Source of the DNA: Nageia nagi
Lineage: Eukaryota > Pinophyta
Length of the DNA stretch: 64,000 nt
Reading direction: 5' to 3'
Assembly: GCA_050084985.1 (NCBI GenBank)
Contig: JBITNC010000001.1
Location: forward strand, 186,248,001 to 186,312,000
The notes below the pieces were generated by a model. That model worked only from the letters and a program-made list of their open reading frames with translations. It did not search any database and was not told the origin of the DNA. Position numbers and translations under genes: made by a program. Below, in pieces: positions 1-11,660 of the stretch (its first letter is position 1; each line of letters starts with the position of its first letter).

Positions 1-543
1 TTACCATAAATAGCAATAGTATGGAGATTGACATAAGTGTTGTATTACAATATCATTTTTAGAATGTATTAAAAAAAAAAGAGAGAATATTTTGATGATA
101 TTTCTTAAAATATCATTAATATTTACAAATATCAAAGAAGATAAAATGTGATGTATCCTTGTTACAGGAGATCATCTTGAAACCCCGTTGTTAGGACAAA
201 GGACAACACCATTAAAATTCATATGCTAAAGAAAACTTATATGGTATAGGTGCACTTAGACATGCAAAATGACATAACAGAAATGTCATGCAACTGTCAC
301 ACAAGCTCAATACATCCTCATATCGAAAATAGTCACTTCTGAAGTATATTCATATTTGTTTTCAAAACTATATCAAATGTTAAAGGAAAACACATTTTAT
401 CATAATTTGATAAATTAAAATTTTGGTTCATCTAAGAAATTGAGTCAAAATTTATATCCTGAAAGAGTAGAAAAATAAATCAAACAACAAGGCTTCTCAT
501 CATATATTTTGAAATTATCAACCTCATCTTCGGTTGATAATTC
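1..543 (+). other. Non-coding 3' tail of an LTR-retrotransposon internal region
   Basis: No coding potential is visible on either strand. The stretch leads directly into a polypurine tract and an LTR start, so it reads as the untranslated tail between integrase and 3' LTR of a Ty3/gypsy element whose coding part lies outside the window. Element identity is inferred only from the PPT/LTR junction. Confidence 0.5.
513..543. repeat. Hairpin next to the polypurine tract
   Basis: ATTATCAACC (514-523) and GGTTGATAAT (532-541) form a perfect 10-bp inverted repeat with an 8-nt loop. It extends by several more pairs if one A bulges. The right arm ends 2 nt before the polypurine tract. Confidence 0.7.
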
Positions 544-557
544 AAAAAGGGGCAAAA
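544..557 (+). other. Polypurine tract (PPT)
   Basis: AAAAAGGGGCAAAA lies immediately before TGTAGACACTC. A purine run of this form followed by TGTAGA is the usual second-strand primer site and LTR start of Tat-lineage Ty3/gypsy elements in plants. Confidence 0.75.
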
Positions 558-1578
558 TGTAGACACTCAAAATAAACCCTACATTTAGTTTAACAACATA
601 TAAATAAATAAAATAAGTATCTTTCCAACATATATCACATTAAAATGATTATAACTCCTTATACAAGCTTTAATCAAGCTTTAAAACTCTATTATTGGAT
701 AGATCTTTTTGAGTAGATGCAAAATGGGTGGTCATATGACCTCTTTTCATTAAAAAATGACTGTTGGGTGATCATTCCAATATTAGTATAAAATTTACTA
801 AACAATCATTGACAATCTGTCACAATCATTGATGATCCTCTAGGATCGTTGATGATCCCTGAATAATTCAAAAACTGATAAATCTAAGCCCAAAATAGCC
901 TAGTATGCACAGTTTAGAGTTATGGACATGGATTTGAGATAATAACACCTCAATATTTCACACGAAAGGTTACCTAGAATTTTGTGATGACAAAACAAAT
1001 TAATAACAAACTTTTGAGCTTATAAAATACAAGCTCTGTATGTGAACAAGGGGACCCGAATTTACTATAGCGAAGCTCTATGGAAATTAAACTAGAAGTT
1101 TGTAAGCAAAGATTAGAAGCTTGATCAATAGCGAATCTACCATCTGGTATATTTTAATATTATGTTGTTTACTTCTGATTTATATGTATTAGTAGGTATG
1201 CTTTGGTGTTTCATTTATTTTCTGTGTGTAGGGTCAATACAGGAATGGAAAGATAGAAGTAAGCATAAAGGAGAACAACTAGGAAGAGATACAAATATTT
1301 CAAAATTTTGCGAAAAGTTCACTATAATGCCATAATCATCGATGATTTGTAGATCGGTCGACGGTGATTCCTTAGATCGATGACAAAAGCTAAAAGTTTA
1401 CAACAAGCACAATAATAGTGGGAGACCATTGATTGCTACCGATCCCTGTGTAGATCATGACCGATCCATAATGATCATTATCGATCATAATAAATCGATA
1501 CCAATTCATACGGATCGATAACAGCCTCTTATTTGTATTAAATTTCATCAAAAATCTTTTTTGGATATAATATCTACA
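558..1578 (+). repeat. 3' LTR of a Tat-type Ty3/gypsy element (right end tentative)
   Basis: The start is well placed by the PPT and the TGTAGACAC terminus. The right end is set at TATCTACA because the TGTAGA...TCTACA inverted termini match the layout of the intact element at 6385-14766. No second LTR copy lies in the window to verify it, so the true end could differ. It has no coding potential and carries a cluster of GATC/CGAT dyads in its right half. Confidence 0.45.
1320..1525. repeat. Cluster of GATC/CGAT dyad motifs
   Basis: Short self-complementary motifs (ATCGATGA, GATCGATGAC, ATTATCGATCATAAT, AAATCGATA, GGATCGATAA) recur about every 15-30 nt. This is the only CG-containing cluster in the first 3 kb. 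Related motifs (CATTGATGATCC, CGTTGATGATCC) occur near 825-860 in the same LTR. Confidence 0.55.
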
Positions 1579-1654
1579 TTATTATTGATGTGTAATATTG
1601 AATGTGTTCTAATTTATTATGTTGAATGATTTATCTAACTAAATTGCATTTTAG

Positions 1655-1830
1655 GTGCACAATTCAGTATACACATAACCAACCTTGTATTAAGCTGTAT
1701 AAGACCATGGTTGAGACTTTATTAGAATATTTCAAAGCATATGATATTGAGGTTACCTCTAGATCCTCAAATAGATTTGTAGATACAATGTCATATTTGT
1801 GATACCCAATTATCCAAAACCCATTCCAAA
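1655..1830 (+). pseudogene. C-terminal end of a retroelement RNase H domain (relic)
   Basis: One plus-strand frame reads KLYKTMVETLLEYFKAYDIE followed by VTSRSSNRFVDTMSYL. This matches the last helix and the 'R.SNR.VD.MASL' tail of the archaeal-type RNase H of Tat-lineage polyproteins, which hydrolyses RNA in the RNA/DNA hybrid. Nothing of the catalytic N-terminal part remains; the sequence upstream is LTR-like. It is fused in the same orientation to the integrase relic that follows, so both come from one element with a large internal deletion. It cannot make a functional product. Confidence 0.65.
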
Positions 1831-1899
1831 GAATCATGCATATGTAAGTGAACATAATCTATAAGTACTCATTGGTTTCACCCTTTTATCATTAGGATT

Positions 1900-3201
1900 T
1901 CCTACCACATATTAATGAGCTCAATGTTGTACCTAAGGATTTGTGGTATCACCAGTTCATGGATTTTCTTAAGTGTGTAACCTTGCCTACCACCATGTCT
2001 ACCAATAGGAAGTTCCAATGAAAAAAAAATGCATTAATTACACCATTCTTGGTGATGTTTTCTATAAGAGGAGTTATGATGGAGTGCTCCTTCATTATTT
2101 AGAATGGCCAAACAAATAGATTTTTATGTATACATGTCATGATGGTACTTTTGGTGGGCACTTTAGTGGATTTACTATTACTAAGAGAATAATAAGAATG
2201 GAGTATTAATGGACCACTATGGATATATACTATCATGATTATGTCAAGAAATGTGTAAAGTATTAATAACATGCAAATCTAGCACACACACCCTCTCAAG
2301 CATTCCAACCCATTCAAGACATGTGGCCATTTTCTAAATGGGGGTTTGATTTGATTAGCTAGTTTAACCCATCTTCATCTAGAGGACATAATGTTATCAT
2401 TAAAACCACCAAATATTTCACAAAGTGGTTAGAAACAGCCCCATGATATCCACTATGGGTTCCAAGAATGTGGAGTTTATAGAGCATAATATCATTAGTC
2501 AATTTGGCACACCTGCATGGATCATCTCAAATAATGGTCCAAATTTCAAGAATAAGGATATGAATTTTTTTTTTTATAGATATAATATCAAACACAATTT
2601 TTCCATGATTTATTATTTGTATAGTAATGGATAACTAGAATTGATAAATAAGAACATAGTGGAAATTCTTAAGAAAATAGTTAACATATTAGATAGGGAT
2701 TGGTACACTCAAATATCACTTGCCATGTGGGCTTTTAGAACCAAAATTCACACTCCTACATATGCCATAACTTTCTTAGTAGTGTATGGGGTTGAAGCCA
2801 TGATGCCTTTAGAGCTTGAGATATGCTCCTTTGGCATTGATTTACAAGATCTTGTTCTAGAACTAAAGGCTAGGTAGGCTAGATTAGACCAGTTAGTGTT
2901 GCTAGACAAGAGGCATGTCAATACCTTAGAGCACTACATAGTTTACCAAAGTCATATTAAGTAAGATTATAATAAAAATTTTATGCCTCAAGAATTTTAT
3001 ATAGGTGATGTGGTCCTAAAAGAAAATTAGTAGCACTCACATTTAGAGCATACTTTAAAGGATAAGTTTGCTCCAAATTGGTTGCATCCCTATGTTATTA
3101 AATGCAAATTTAGATCATGGGCGTATCATTTGGCTACCTTGGAAGTGGTGGAATAAGTTGAACTAATTAATATCATACACCTTCATCCATTCCATGTCTA
3201 G
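1900..3201 (+). pseudogene. Tat-lineage Ty3/gypsy integrase (relic)
   Basis: Integrase inserts the reverse-transcribed DNA copy into the nuclear genome. Visible in order: the pre-integrase linker (VVPKDLWYHQFMDFLK); the zinc-binding region with HDGTFGGHFSGFTITKRI; the core start WPFSKWGFDLI (first catalytic Asp kept); ISNNGPNFKNKDM, where the second catalytic Asp is Asn; the region of the catalytic Glu (LELINK); WAFRTKIHTPTYA; YGVEAMMPLELE; and a C-terminal domain ending in INIIHLHPFHV then stop. At least six stops and several frame changes break it. About 430 codons is the expected size for this module. The core resembles, but is clearly diverged from, that of the element at 6385-14766. Confidence 0.85.
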
Positions 3202-4260
3202 GGGGTTCTCTTGATTCAGATTCTTCTTTTATTTTTATCTTACATCTTATGTTCTTAAAAAGATAAAAAAATTGTAAAAAATATATGTCCTAAACATCAT
3301 GTAAGTCCATTAATGTCTTGTTTAAATCTCATTATCATCATTTCATAGTAAAAGTAAATTTTGTTTAACTTTTATTTTTTAGCTTATATGCCCATCTGAG
3401 AAGGATTCCTATGCACTCTATACTAACTTATAGGGGTATCTTCTCATTTACTAAAGTTTTATTTCATTAAGTTAGATCTTAACATTTAGGATGGATACTT
3501 AGATGGTATCTCATTTTTAATATTTTCTATCTTTTTTACGGGTAAGAGAACCATTAGTCACTCATTCATAGTATCAATCACTTGGCTTGTCTTCACTTGC
3601 ATGTGCTCACTTTGTATTTGATTATATTTTCTTAACAATTCATAAAGATCATGGAACTATTAGATGACACATCCTTCCTAGTTTGGTTGGCCTAGATCTC
3701 AACCTACAAATTCAAATGGAAGTTAATTCTAAACCTATTTATACTAATTATTGTGTCAACTTATGGTGTTTCATAGTTATCAATCATATATGTTCTCATC
3801 ATTTCTCACTATGTGCTAAGACCATTAAATGAATTTCCTCACATTGTTTCACAAAATGAAAGGAACAAGGTCTCATTTAGCATATTAAAATGAAACTTGA
3901 TCCCAAAAAACTTACATCATACCATCATATTTTCTTATTTATTTTTAAAATATTAAAACTCATTTATATAAAGTAAAATAAAATAAGTCCATCATAACCA
4001 TCTTGAAATGTGTAACAATATAAACATGCATGAATTGAACCTTCACATACCATAATCATCATAATAATAAAAAAATAAATGTAAATACATTCACCATTAT
4101 TTAAAAGTAACACATGTAGATAAAACATCAAGTATATATACAGGTGATATAGGCCATCATAAAAACTACATAAGCTATCCCAAGTAGTCTAATACAAAAC
4201 TATCATCTAGTGAAAAACACTCATCTCATATGTCTTAATCTAGCCTATGTAGTCTATCAA
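3202..4260. other. Non-coding A/T-rich stretch
   Basis: Directly downstream of the integrase relic. No convincing reading frame, LTR terminus or tandem repeat was found. It may be the untranslated region 3' of integrase. Confidence 0.4.
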
Positions 4261-4269
4261 GTAAAAATA

Positions 4270-6060
4270 TGTGTATGTATCATCCCCCTCATCCATCCTT
4301 AAAGCTATTGGGAAGAAGATGGATATCTCTCACATGTTCTTGTCTCAGATTGAGATGTCTTTATAACTCTCCCCCTATATGTTGGTCCTATCATATGGAT
4401 AGGAGTTTGCATGTTATGATATTTCCACATACATACTTTTGGATGCCCCATGTGTCACATGTGTACCATGTATCCCTTGAGTCGTAGGGGTTCTACTATG
4501 TGAACTCAATGGAATGTCTAGAAGTAGAATTCCCCACCATAGAAACTCTATCTCATAGATTGTAATCCTCTTATGTTGTCTCTCTAGGTGATAGCTTAGG
4601 ATAATCATGGTTAGAGGTATATCTAGATCTTTCTAGTTAGTCTTACCACCCTCTTATAGCCTAGTATCTCACTTCTCACTACACTCCTCATGGTGATATA
4701 GCTCTTGAACTTGCTAATGTAGCTTGACCTACCATAGCTAACTCTCTTGCTTACATTGCCTAGCCTACTTTAGGATATGCTCTTTCTCTTATAGTTGATC
4801 CTCTAGGTCAACTATTTTCTCATATGTTATCATAAGTATAGGTTTTGTAATCCTTATAGGGCCTCCCTCATCAGACTAAGGGGACCCCTACTAGTGTATA
4901 ATCTATATCTATAAAATCTCACCCTCATCCTCTTCATCCTCCTCTAAGAACCACCATGGTGGATGTTGCATTATCCACCATATAGTATAGGCCTTTGTGT
5001 AACATACATCATCCTAGTCTTCGACCTCCTCCTCATCACTATTTTCCTCTATGTAGGTCTCTTGGTATTTGATATGGGGCTACCTATCTCTACCATTTAA
5101 CCTATTGTATACCATCAACTTGAGAGATACATACCATATCTCTCCATAGTGTTAAAGGACTCAATGGTGCTAAAAAAAACTCTATTTGATCCCTACATGT
5201 ATGTAACCATATTACTTGATTAGTACAAGCTAGTTGTATCTTATCTTCATCCCAAATTGATTTATCCTTGTATGATATCTATATCATATCTTTGGCCTAA
5301 AATCTTATGAAAATATCTCTAAAGTAATCCACCTTCCCACCTATCATGCATCCATTTTGGGGCTCATGATTGTGTGTACCCATCACATCATATAGGGACA
5401 TTGTGTGTTGGGATCCTCAAAAGAAAGAGCATCCTAAGAATGTATGTCATAGGGAAAATCTATGATTTGTACCATCATTATATCCTCCCATCCCTACACA
5501 TATAGAATTAGGGAGCAACATATCCCTATATGAATCCCTATCTCCATCTCCCATAGCTCATAATAGAGTTTACCCACAAAAGTTGGTATTCATGTGAATA
5601 ATCAAACATCCTCCCACATCTCCTTTAGAACCTAACATAGCTTCTAGGGGAACCTACACCTTGAAGTGTATGGTAGAATAAAAAAAATGATGACCATAAT
5701 CATGAAACAAGTTAGGCTATTTATGATGTCATCCTCATAGGCATGCTTGTAGTAAAATGCATCACTGCTACATTGTAACTAATGATAGTTATGAACAACT
5801 ATCCTAATCATCGCTATGTCTCTCTCCCATATCATTTTCCAACCACATCATTGGGGCACCCTCCATAAGAATCCTATGAATCTATTACACATATTTAAGA
5901 GTAACAATGCACTATCCCATTAGTAGATGGAAAGTGTTGGTGTAAGATTTCCACCACTCACACAAGGCTATGACATACTCAGAGTTTGTGACCACCTTGT
6001 GTATCATGCTCATATATCACAATCCTACATTATGCAGACACATCCACTTTGTTGTTGGTA
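4270..6060 (-). pseudogene. Unidentified minus-strand relic with acidic C-terminus
   Basis: The plus strand is unusually C/T-rich, typical of antisense coding DNA. On the minus strand, broken frames include DFPYDIHS (about 5460), YVSLKLMVYNRLNGRDR (about 5120), ENSDEEEVED (about 5045) and FLEEDEEDEGE (about 4930). I do not recognise a family. The position, antisense and downstream of a Tat-type integrase, is where some plant Tat elements carry an extra antisense ORF. A decayed DNA-transposon protein is the alternative. Stops are frequent and no start can be chosen. Confidence 0.3.
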
Positions 6061-6384
6061 TTTAATGCTAAATATATATGTATATCTTGTGAAACCTTTG
6101 TTACATATATAGTATCTACTTTAGCTATCAAACCCAACAAACCAACTAAGTTAGTCATGTTACCATTTGTGCTACCTAGTATATCTATCAAAAAACCAAA
6201 GTTGTATTTGTAAATATTTTAAAATATTATTTTGCTTCATTATTACATTATATACATTGTATAAGTGTGTTGTCACATTTAAATATTTTCCAATACCCAT
6301 TATTTTATTAGATCACTTCTAAACTTAATTATGGTTCATGTATGCAAGGTATATCCACTTCACACTAGGGCAACTTATACCTAG
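6061..6384. other. Non-coding flank left of the Tat element
   Basis: A/T-rich, nothing recognisable. The last five bases before the LTR (CCTAG) match the five bases after the 3' LTR (TGTAG) at only 3 of 5 positions, so a target-site duplication is at best decayed. Confidence 0.4.
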
Positions 6385-7006
6385 TGTAGATGCCTAAAAT
6401 TCAATTATTATTTATTAAATAGATTAGTTTAGGGCATAAATAATATGTAATGTAAATAAGGGGTTTAAAAAATACCCAAAGCTATGTAATTTATGTAATG
6501 GACCCTTGTACTATGTACAAGGGGTCAAAAGGGGCCTAAGTCATGTAAAGGGAAATAATCCAAACATTAAGGGATGTTGCTATATAAAGACATCAAACAT
6601 AATCTAAAAGGTTCACAAGAGAGAATATGGATGAGAATCAAAGCAATATTATAGAAAAGTTTATATCACTCTATTATGCATAAATATTATTATTAAAATA
6701 TATCTTGTGTTCATGATCTAATGAATCTTTCATTTGCTCATCTTTACATTCTTTATTGCATCTATATTATTGCTTATTCTAGGCTGCTAAAGGCATAGCT
6801 CACTTAGGCCACTAATTATGTGTGCATGAATGAATGTATAATTGTATTTTATGGATAACATTCTTAATAAGTTAAGCATGCAATTTAATTAAAGGTACAT
6901 ATATCTCCATTATATGTTATTTCCATATTTTTGATATATGTGATAAAAATTAATTATAGATCAATAGTGCATCATTTTTCATTATTTTTGCATTTTTGGG
7001 TATACA
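6385..7006 (+). repeat. 5' LTR of the Tat element
   Basis: Aligns along its length with 14142-14766, including the blocks TGCCTAAAATTCAATTATTA, TACTATGTACAAGGGGTCAA and GTTAAGCATGCAATTTAATT. It has TG...CA termini embedded in a longer TGTAGA...TATACA inverted end. A TATATAAAGACATC box near 6581 is the likely core promoter. Substitutions against the 3' LTR are frequent, indicating an old insertion. Confidence 0.9.
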
Positions 7007-7129
7007 TTTTGGTAAATTTGATTATTTTATTTATCTTTTCCTCTTGATAAGATCTCACAAATATTATATAAAAGTCCCACACCATTAGTGGCACCTTCTC
7101 CTATTTAGGCCATTAGCAGTGTAGGAATG

Positions 7130-8470
7130 GATTAGTTTCTATAGGCCATCCAACACTTGACCATAATAGTTGATGCATTAAATAAACATGTAAAGACATT
7201 AAATAGTTTAGGAAGTTAATGAATGGGTCATAAAATTCAAGTTGGACCTACATATGTTGTACAACAACAAAATCCAAATGAATATGATGGTGTCTTCATT
7301 TCACCCTTGACTATAGAGATCCACAATTTTCCCCTACCACAAAACCACAAGTCCCCCAATTTTGAGATGTTCAATGGCAAATAGTATCCCAAACAACATC
7401 TTCTTAGCTTTTAGGAGGAGTGTTTCTTAAATTTAGGATAAAAGGAGATATTGATGATAAAATTCTTCCTAAGAAGTCTGAAAGGTGATGCTAGTCAATG
7501 GTTCTATAGCCTACTTGGTGGATCAATTGAATCTTTCAAAATATTGGTAAAGCTCTTCATGGGAAAATATAAGCACAACATTAAAGAATAATGTAATGTT
7601 GGGAAATTATGTGCAATTAAATAAGGAAGCAATGAAACCCTAGAGAAATACATACCATGATTCAAAAAGGTATGGCAATCAATTTGAAGCAAATTAGATG
7701 ATAATGAAATTTGTATTATTTTTCATTAATTTATCATACCTATTCTTAATTTACATGATCCTAGTGCTAAAGATATTAGTTTTGGAGTATTAGTTCAATA
7801 ATTATTGCAAAAAGAGAAGACATTATTAGCATTAGGTGAGCTCAAGAATACATCCAGTTCTTTTGTAAAAGATAATAGGAGAACACATGCTAAGAAAGAA
7901 GAGAAAATGATGCATATGGCTGATAGAACTTCTTCTCCTCCAAAATTGCAAAGATCCACCACCACAAAGGAGAACATGTACACATTTCCTATTCAAACAC
8001 ACTTTATTATAAGATACATCATGAAAAAGGCATTCCACAAATTTTTGCAAAACATTGAAGGTGGCTATATTGTATCTTATTGACAAAGGAAAATATCAAA
8101 TTGATGAAACTATTACTAATCAAGGAATTACAATCAATACAATCATAGTTAATTAGGAGATTTGTGCTAGCTTGAGAAGATGATACCTATGACATGTTCC
8201 ATACCTAGTTATAATAAAGTGAGTATCCCACTTGACCCTAAAGTATATAGTATAATTTATTAATTAATGAATACACATACAAAAATTAGTTTATATGATA
8301 TTATTTCTACTTCTCAAATGGATAGGGACATATTGTATGATTTGTTTAAAAATTAAATTATTCCCACTAATATTTCAATTGCTATGTTCTTTGAAAAACT
8401 TAGAACCATTAAGGAATGTGATGCTATTTATTTTTACAAATATAAAAGACTCAACAAAGAGTTGTTTGAT
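7130..8470 (+). pseudogene. gag: gag of the Tat element (relic)
   Basis: Gag forms the particle in which reverse transcription takes place. Recognisable pieces are ALNKHVKTLNSLG (about 7170), PPNFEMFNGK (about 7355), the hallmark GDASQWFYSLLGGSIESF (about 7483), FMGKYKHNI and TLEKYIP. A better-preserved basic segment from 7805 to 8083 is rich in Lys, Thr and Ser and precedes the protease. No intact CCHC zinc knuckle is visible. Several stops (TAG, TGA, TAA) interrupt the frame; GDASQWF identifies the Retrotrans_gag-type domain. Confidence 0.75.
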
Positions 8471-8925
8471 TAATGTTTGGCACTTTATATTACACCTATG
8501 TTTGATGTATGGGAAGTCAAAAGAATAATGATAGATAATGGCTTAGGGGTAAATGTATGTTCTCATCACTTTTTGACTCAATTGCAAGAAAAGGGTATAG
8601 AGATCCCTCCTTTATAAGAAGTAAATTTTAGGATTAAATCCTATGATAGTTCATAAAAAAATCCATTATTAATAGCCACAATAATGATAACTATAGGTGT
8701 TAGAACCATAATGGAAAAATTTTAGGTTGTAGAATCTAAATTATCATATAACATGATTTTAGGGAAGCCTTGGCTTCATGATATGGATGTAGTTCCCTCC
8801 ATCTTACATGATAGACTAAAATTTGAATTCCAAGGAGAAGTTCATACAATGTTAGGAGATCTTGAGCCCTACACCCTATGTAATGTAACTAATTTTGAGG
8901 GTTTTGCAATGACATCCTCATGATA
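8471..8925 (+). pseudogene. Aspartic protease of the Tat element (relic)
   Basis: The protease cuts the Gag-Pol polyprotein. The active-site region reads RIMIDNGLGVNVCS (about 8522); Tat proteases characteristically have IDNGS rather than the retroviral D[ST]G, so the catalytic Asp is retained while Ser has become Leu. The flap/second signature YNMILGKPWLHDMDVVPS (about 8744) and LHDRLKFEFQGE are well preserved. Two stops lie between the two signatures. Confidence 0.82.
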
Positions 8926-9689
8926 TGAAATTGAGCTCTTAAAATCTACCAAACTAGGTTAAAATATAGATAAATAGGACTAGATCATAGAAATAGGGAT
9001 GGGAACATATATACTTGATAACTTGGATCTATTTTCATCTCATAAATACTTGGTATGGCCCAAAATTCTCTTTGTTGTGGGCTACCAACAACATGAAAAT
9101 AGTCTAGATAGTGATCATTCTTGCTCAGTTGCATCTAAAACACTCAATAACTCATCCTCAATAGACATACCATAATCTATCAAAATAGGTAAAATCTTTA
9201 CCTCTACTTTTGTTCATAAGTAAATGGTTCAAAATTTCAAGTACAAAGGGGGGTTTAGGTAAAAATGAACAAGGAATGCCTATTTTCCCTGATAATTCTA
9301 ATGCACAAATGAACACTAAGGGATTAGGTAGTGATGGCAAAGAAAAAAAAATATGGGGTCCAATTACGTTCATCAAAGATTGTAATTTGATTGAATTATT
9401 TGATGATATTGATGTAGATACATGGATTGATGATACTATACCTCTTGAATTTGATTATTTTAGCACTAGTGATGATCTTCTTAAATACTTGGGGGCACAT
9501 TTAGAGCTACCCAAGTCTAATGATAAATTAAAGAGAAGTTACATCCTTAATGAAAATGCTTATTTTGGCCAAGAGGTTAACATTCATGAAGTTTTATAGG
9601 TACAACCATTAGATGTAGATGATGATGATGTACCATGAATAGAAGAGTAGCCATTCTTGTTGCAAAAGAAAGGGGAACTTACATTTCCA
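8926..9689 (+). pseudogene. Protease-RT linker with 130-codon open segment
   Basis: 9210-9599 is the longest uninterrupted segment in the 5' half of the element. It encodes a soluble, acidic stretch containing KIWGPITFIKDCNLIELF, DDIDVDTWIDDT and DDLLKYLGAHLELPKS, with no membrane segment or recognisable catalytic motif. A linker of this size between protease and RT is normal for Tat elements. The ATG at 9210 is internal to the polyprotein rather than a real start. Confidence 0.65.
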
Positions 9690-10640
9690 TAAGAAGAGTT
9701 AGTACGCATAAATATTGGAACTTCTAATGAAGAGTGCTTAATCCAAATTGGAGCTGCCCTACCTCTATTGTAGCAAGAAAGGTACAAAAATAAGTTTATG
9801 GAGCATTCTAAAGAAATTTCTTGGTCTTATGATGATATGCCAGGTCTAGACCCTTCCTTTTTTATGCACAATTTACCATTAAAAGAGGAAACTAGGCCAA
9901 TTAAGAAAAAACCAAGAAAAATGCATCCTTCCAAGGCATTGTTAATAAAAAAAAGATAGAAAAATACTTGAATGTTGGTTTCATCAGGTCTATTGACTAT
10001 TCTAATTAGGTGGCTAATATTGTCTTGGTTTCCAATCCAACTAGTGAAATACAGGTATGTACTGATTTTTGTGATATTAATAGTGCTTGTCCAAAAGATC
10101 ATTTTCCATTGCCAAATATTGATATGATTGTAGATAGTATAGCTAGTCATGATATATTATCATTCATAGATGGATTTTATGGCTATAAAAAAATTTTGAT
10201 TAACCCTATTGATCAACATAAAACAACTTTTACTACCTCATGAGGTAGTTTTTATTGGAAGGTTATGCCTTTTGGACTTAAAAATATAAGAGATACTTAT
10301 CAAAGAGCCATGGTCACCATGTTTCATGAGCACATCCACAAGAATATAGAAGTTTATGTTGATGATATCTTGATTAAATCAAAGAAAGGTCAAGATCACT
10401 TAAAATCACTCAAAGAGGTATTCAACATTTTGAAAAGGTACAAGCTAAGACTCAAATCTCAAAAGTATGCATTTGGAGTTACTTATAGAAAATTATTAGG
10501 ATTTATAGTTTCTAATAGAGGAATAGAAGTAGATCCTAATAAAGTGAAAGCCATTGTTAGTATGCCTCCATCAAAAAACCTAAAATAATTGAGAAGTCTC
10601 TAAGGTAAAATAGATTTGGTTAGAAGATTCATTTCATAAC
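9690..10640 (+). pseudogene. Reverse transcriptase of the Tat element (relic)
   Basis: RT copies the element RNA into DNA. In order: the entry region IQIGAALP and SWSYDDMPGLDPSFF; KKPRKMHPSKALLIKK; CTDFCDINSACPKDHFPLPN; MDGFYGYKKILINP (first catalytic region, read IDGFYGYKK); KTTFTTS then stop where Trp is expected; MPFGLKN; and an intact YVDDILIKSK active-site box at 10354-10383. The C-terminal LGFIVSNRGIEVDPNKVKAI is clear. Stops replace conserved Trp at SxxVANIV and TTSxGSF. All catalytic Asp codons are present but the frame is broken. Confidence 0.92.
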
Positions 10641-11300
10641 TTAGGAATAAGTGCAGACCATTTACACATTTACTCAAGAAGGATATCAAGTTTGTGTGGG
10701 ATAAAAAATTTCAAAAGGCATTTGAGGATATTAAGTAATATTTGCTCAATCCACCAATACTAGTTCCCATGAACTTCTCCAAACTTGCCTACTTATACAT
10801 CTTAGCTAAATTATATGCATTAGGGTCAATGCTTTGTCTAAAGGATTCAAAAAACAAAGAAAGATCCATCTACTATCTTAGAAAGATATTGATTGATTAT
10901 GAGACTAAATATACTCCCATTGAAAAAATTTGTTATGACATTGTACTCACTACTAAAAAATTAAGATATTATTTGTTATATTGTACAATATTTATTATTA
11001 GTCCAATTAACCCATTGAAATATATTATGGCTAAGTAGCATTTGTTAGAAAGGGTATAAAAATGGTTAATGTTGTTATAGGAATTTGATATCAATATGGT
11101 AGAGCAAAAATTAGTCAAAGATTAGGCAATTATGGATTTGATACTTGAGTTCCACCAAAAAGTGGAGGCAGTAATCTACAAAGAATTTCTAAACATATTT
11201 TAGGAGGAACCATGATGCCAGTAGTGTGATGACCTAATAACAAGTTGCCAATGGTGTGAGTTTGATGAAATTTCCATCTCATATGAATACATCTACCTCA
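10641..11300 (+). pseudogene. Ty3-type RNase H domain of the Tat element (relic)
   Basis: Follows the RT thumb and connection (HLLKKDIKFVWDKKFQKAFE, then ILVPMNFSKLAYLYILAK). The segment RSIYYLRKILIDYETKYTPI followed by EKICYDIVLTTKKLRYYLLY is the ERKYxPIEK...LxxAxxKxRHYxL region of gypsy RNase H. The first catalytic Asp of the 'YLDAS' type motif is replaced (YILAK). Downstream to 11300 the linker has many stops. Confidence 0.8.
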
Positions 11301-11309
11301 TAGAAGATG

Positions 11310-11660
11310 ATCCCACTATATGGATGTTGTATTTTGAAGGCTCAAAATGTTCTTATGGAGTAGGGGGAGGTATAAGTTTAGTATCTCCTACAAATGAGAT
11401 AATCACTATGACCTATAAGCTAGGTTTTCATTACACAAACAATATGGCTGAATATAAGGCATTTATATTGGGATTAAAAGCTACTCTCACATTAAAAATT
11501 AATGATATAGAGATATATGGGGACTCACAACTTGTTATTAACCAAGTACAATATATTTTTTATATAAGTGATGAAAAGCTAAGGCCTTATAAGATAGTGG
11601 TGAATGACTTATTAGATCAATTTGATAGGTATACTATTTAGAATATTCTAAGGACTAATA
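11310..11660 (+). pseudogene. Second, archaeal-type RNase H (aRH) of the Tat element
   Basis: An uninterrupted segment, in order: MLYFEGSKCSYGVGGGISLV, TNNMAEYKAFILGL, IEIYGDSQLVINQV and a C-terminal LRPYKIVVNDLLDQF. This is the extra RNase H of the archaeal/plant type found between RNase H and integrase in Tat-lineage elements. Of the catalytic carboxylates, the first Asp (YFDGS in the family) is Glu, while the Glu of AEY and the Asp of GDS are retained. It is one of the best-conserved pieces of the element. Confidence 0.9.

Noticed and set aside
1664-1855. Minus-strand 63-codon frame
   Set aside because: It is antisense to the RNase H relic, whose plus-strand motifs are clear.
4414-5160. 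hAT-type dimerisation domain on the minus strand (ER.G.Y followed by NRLN)
   Set aside because: The spacing is wrong by several bases, and neither the upstream WW region nor the downstream VHxNLRL block can be found. Left as unidentified.
7795-8086. Overlapping frames on both strands near 7.8-8.1 kb as independent genes
   Set aside because: The plus-strand frame lies between the GDASQWF gag core and the protease in the right orientation; the minus frames are shadows.
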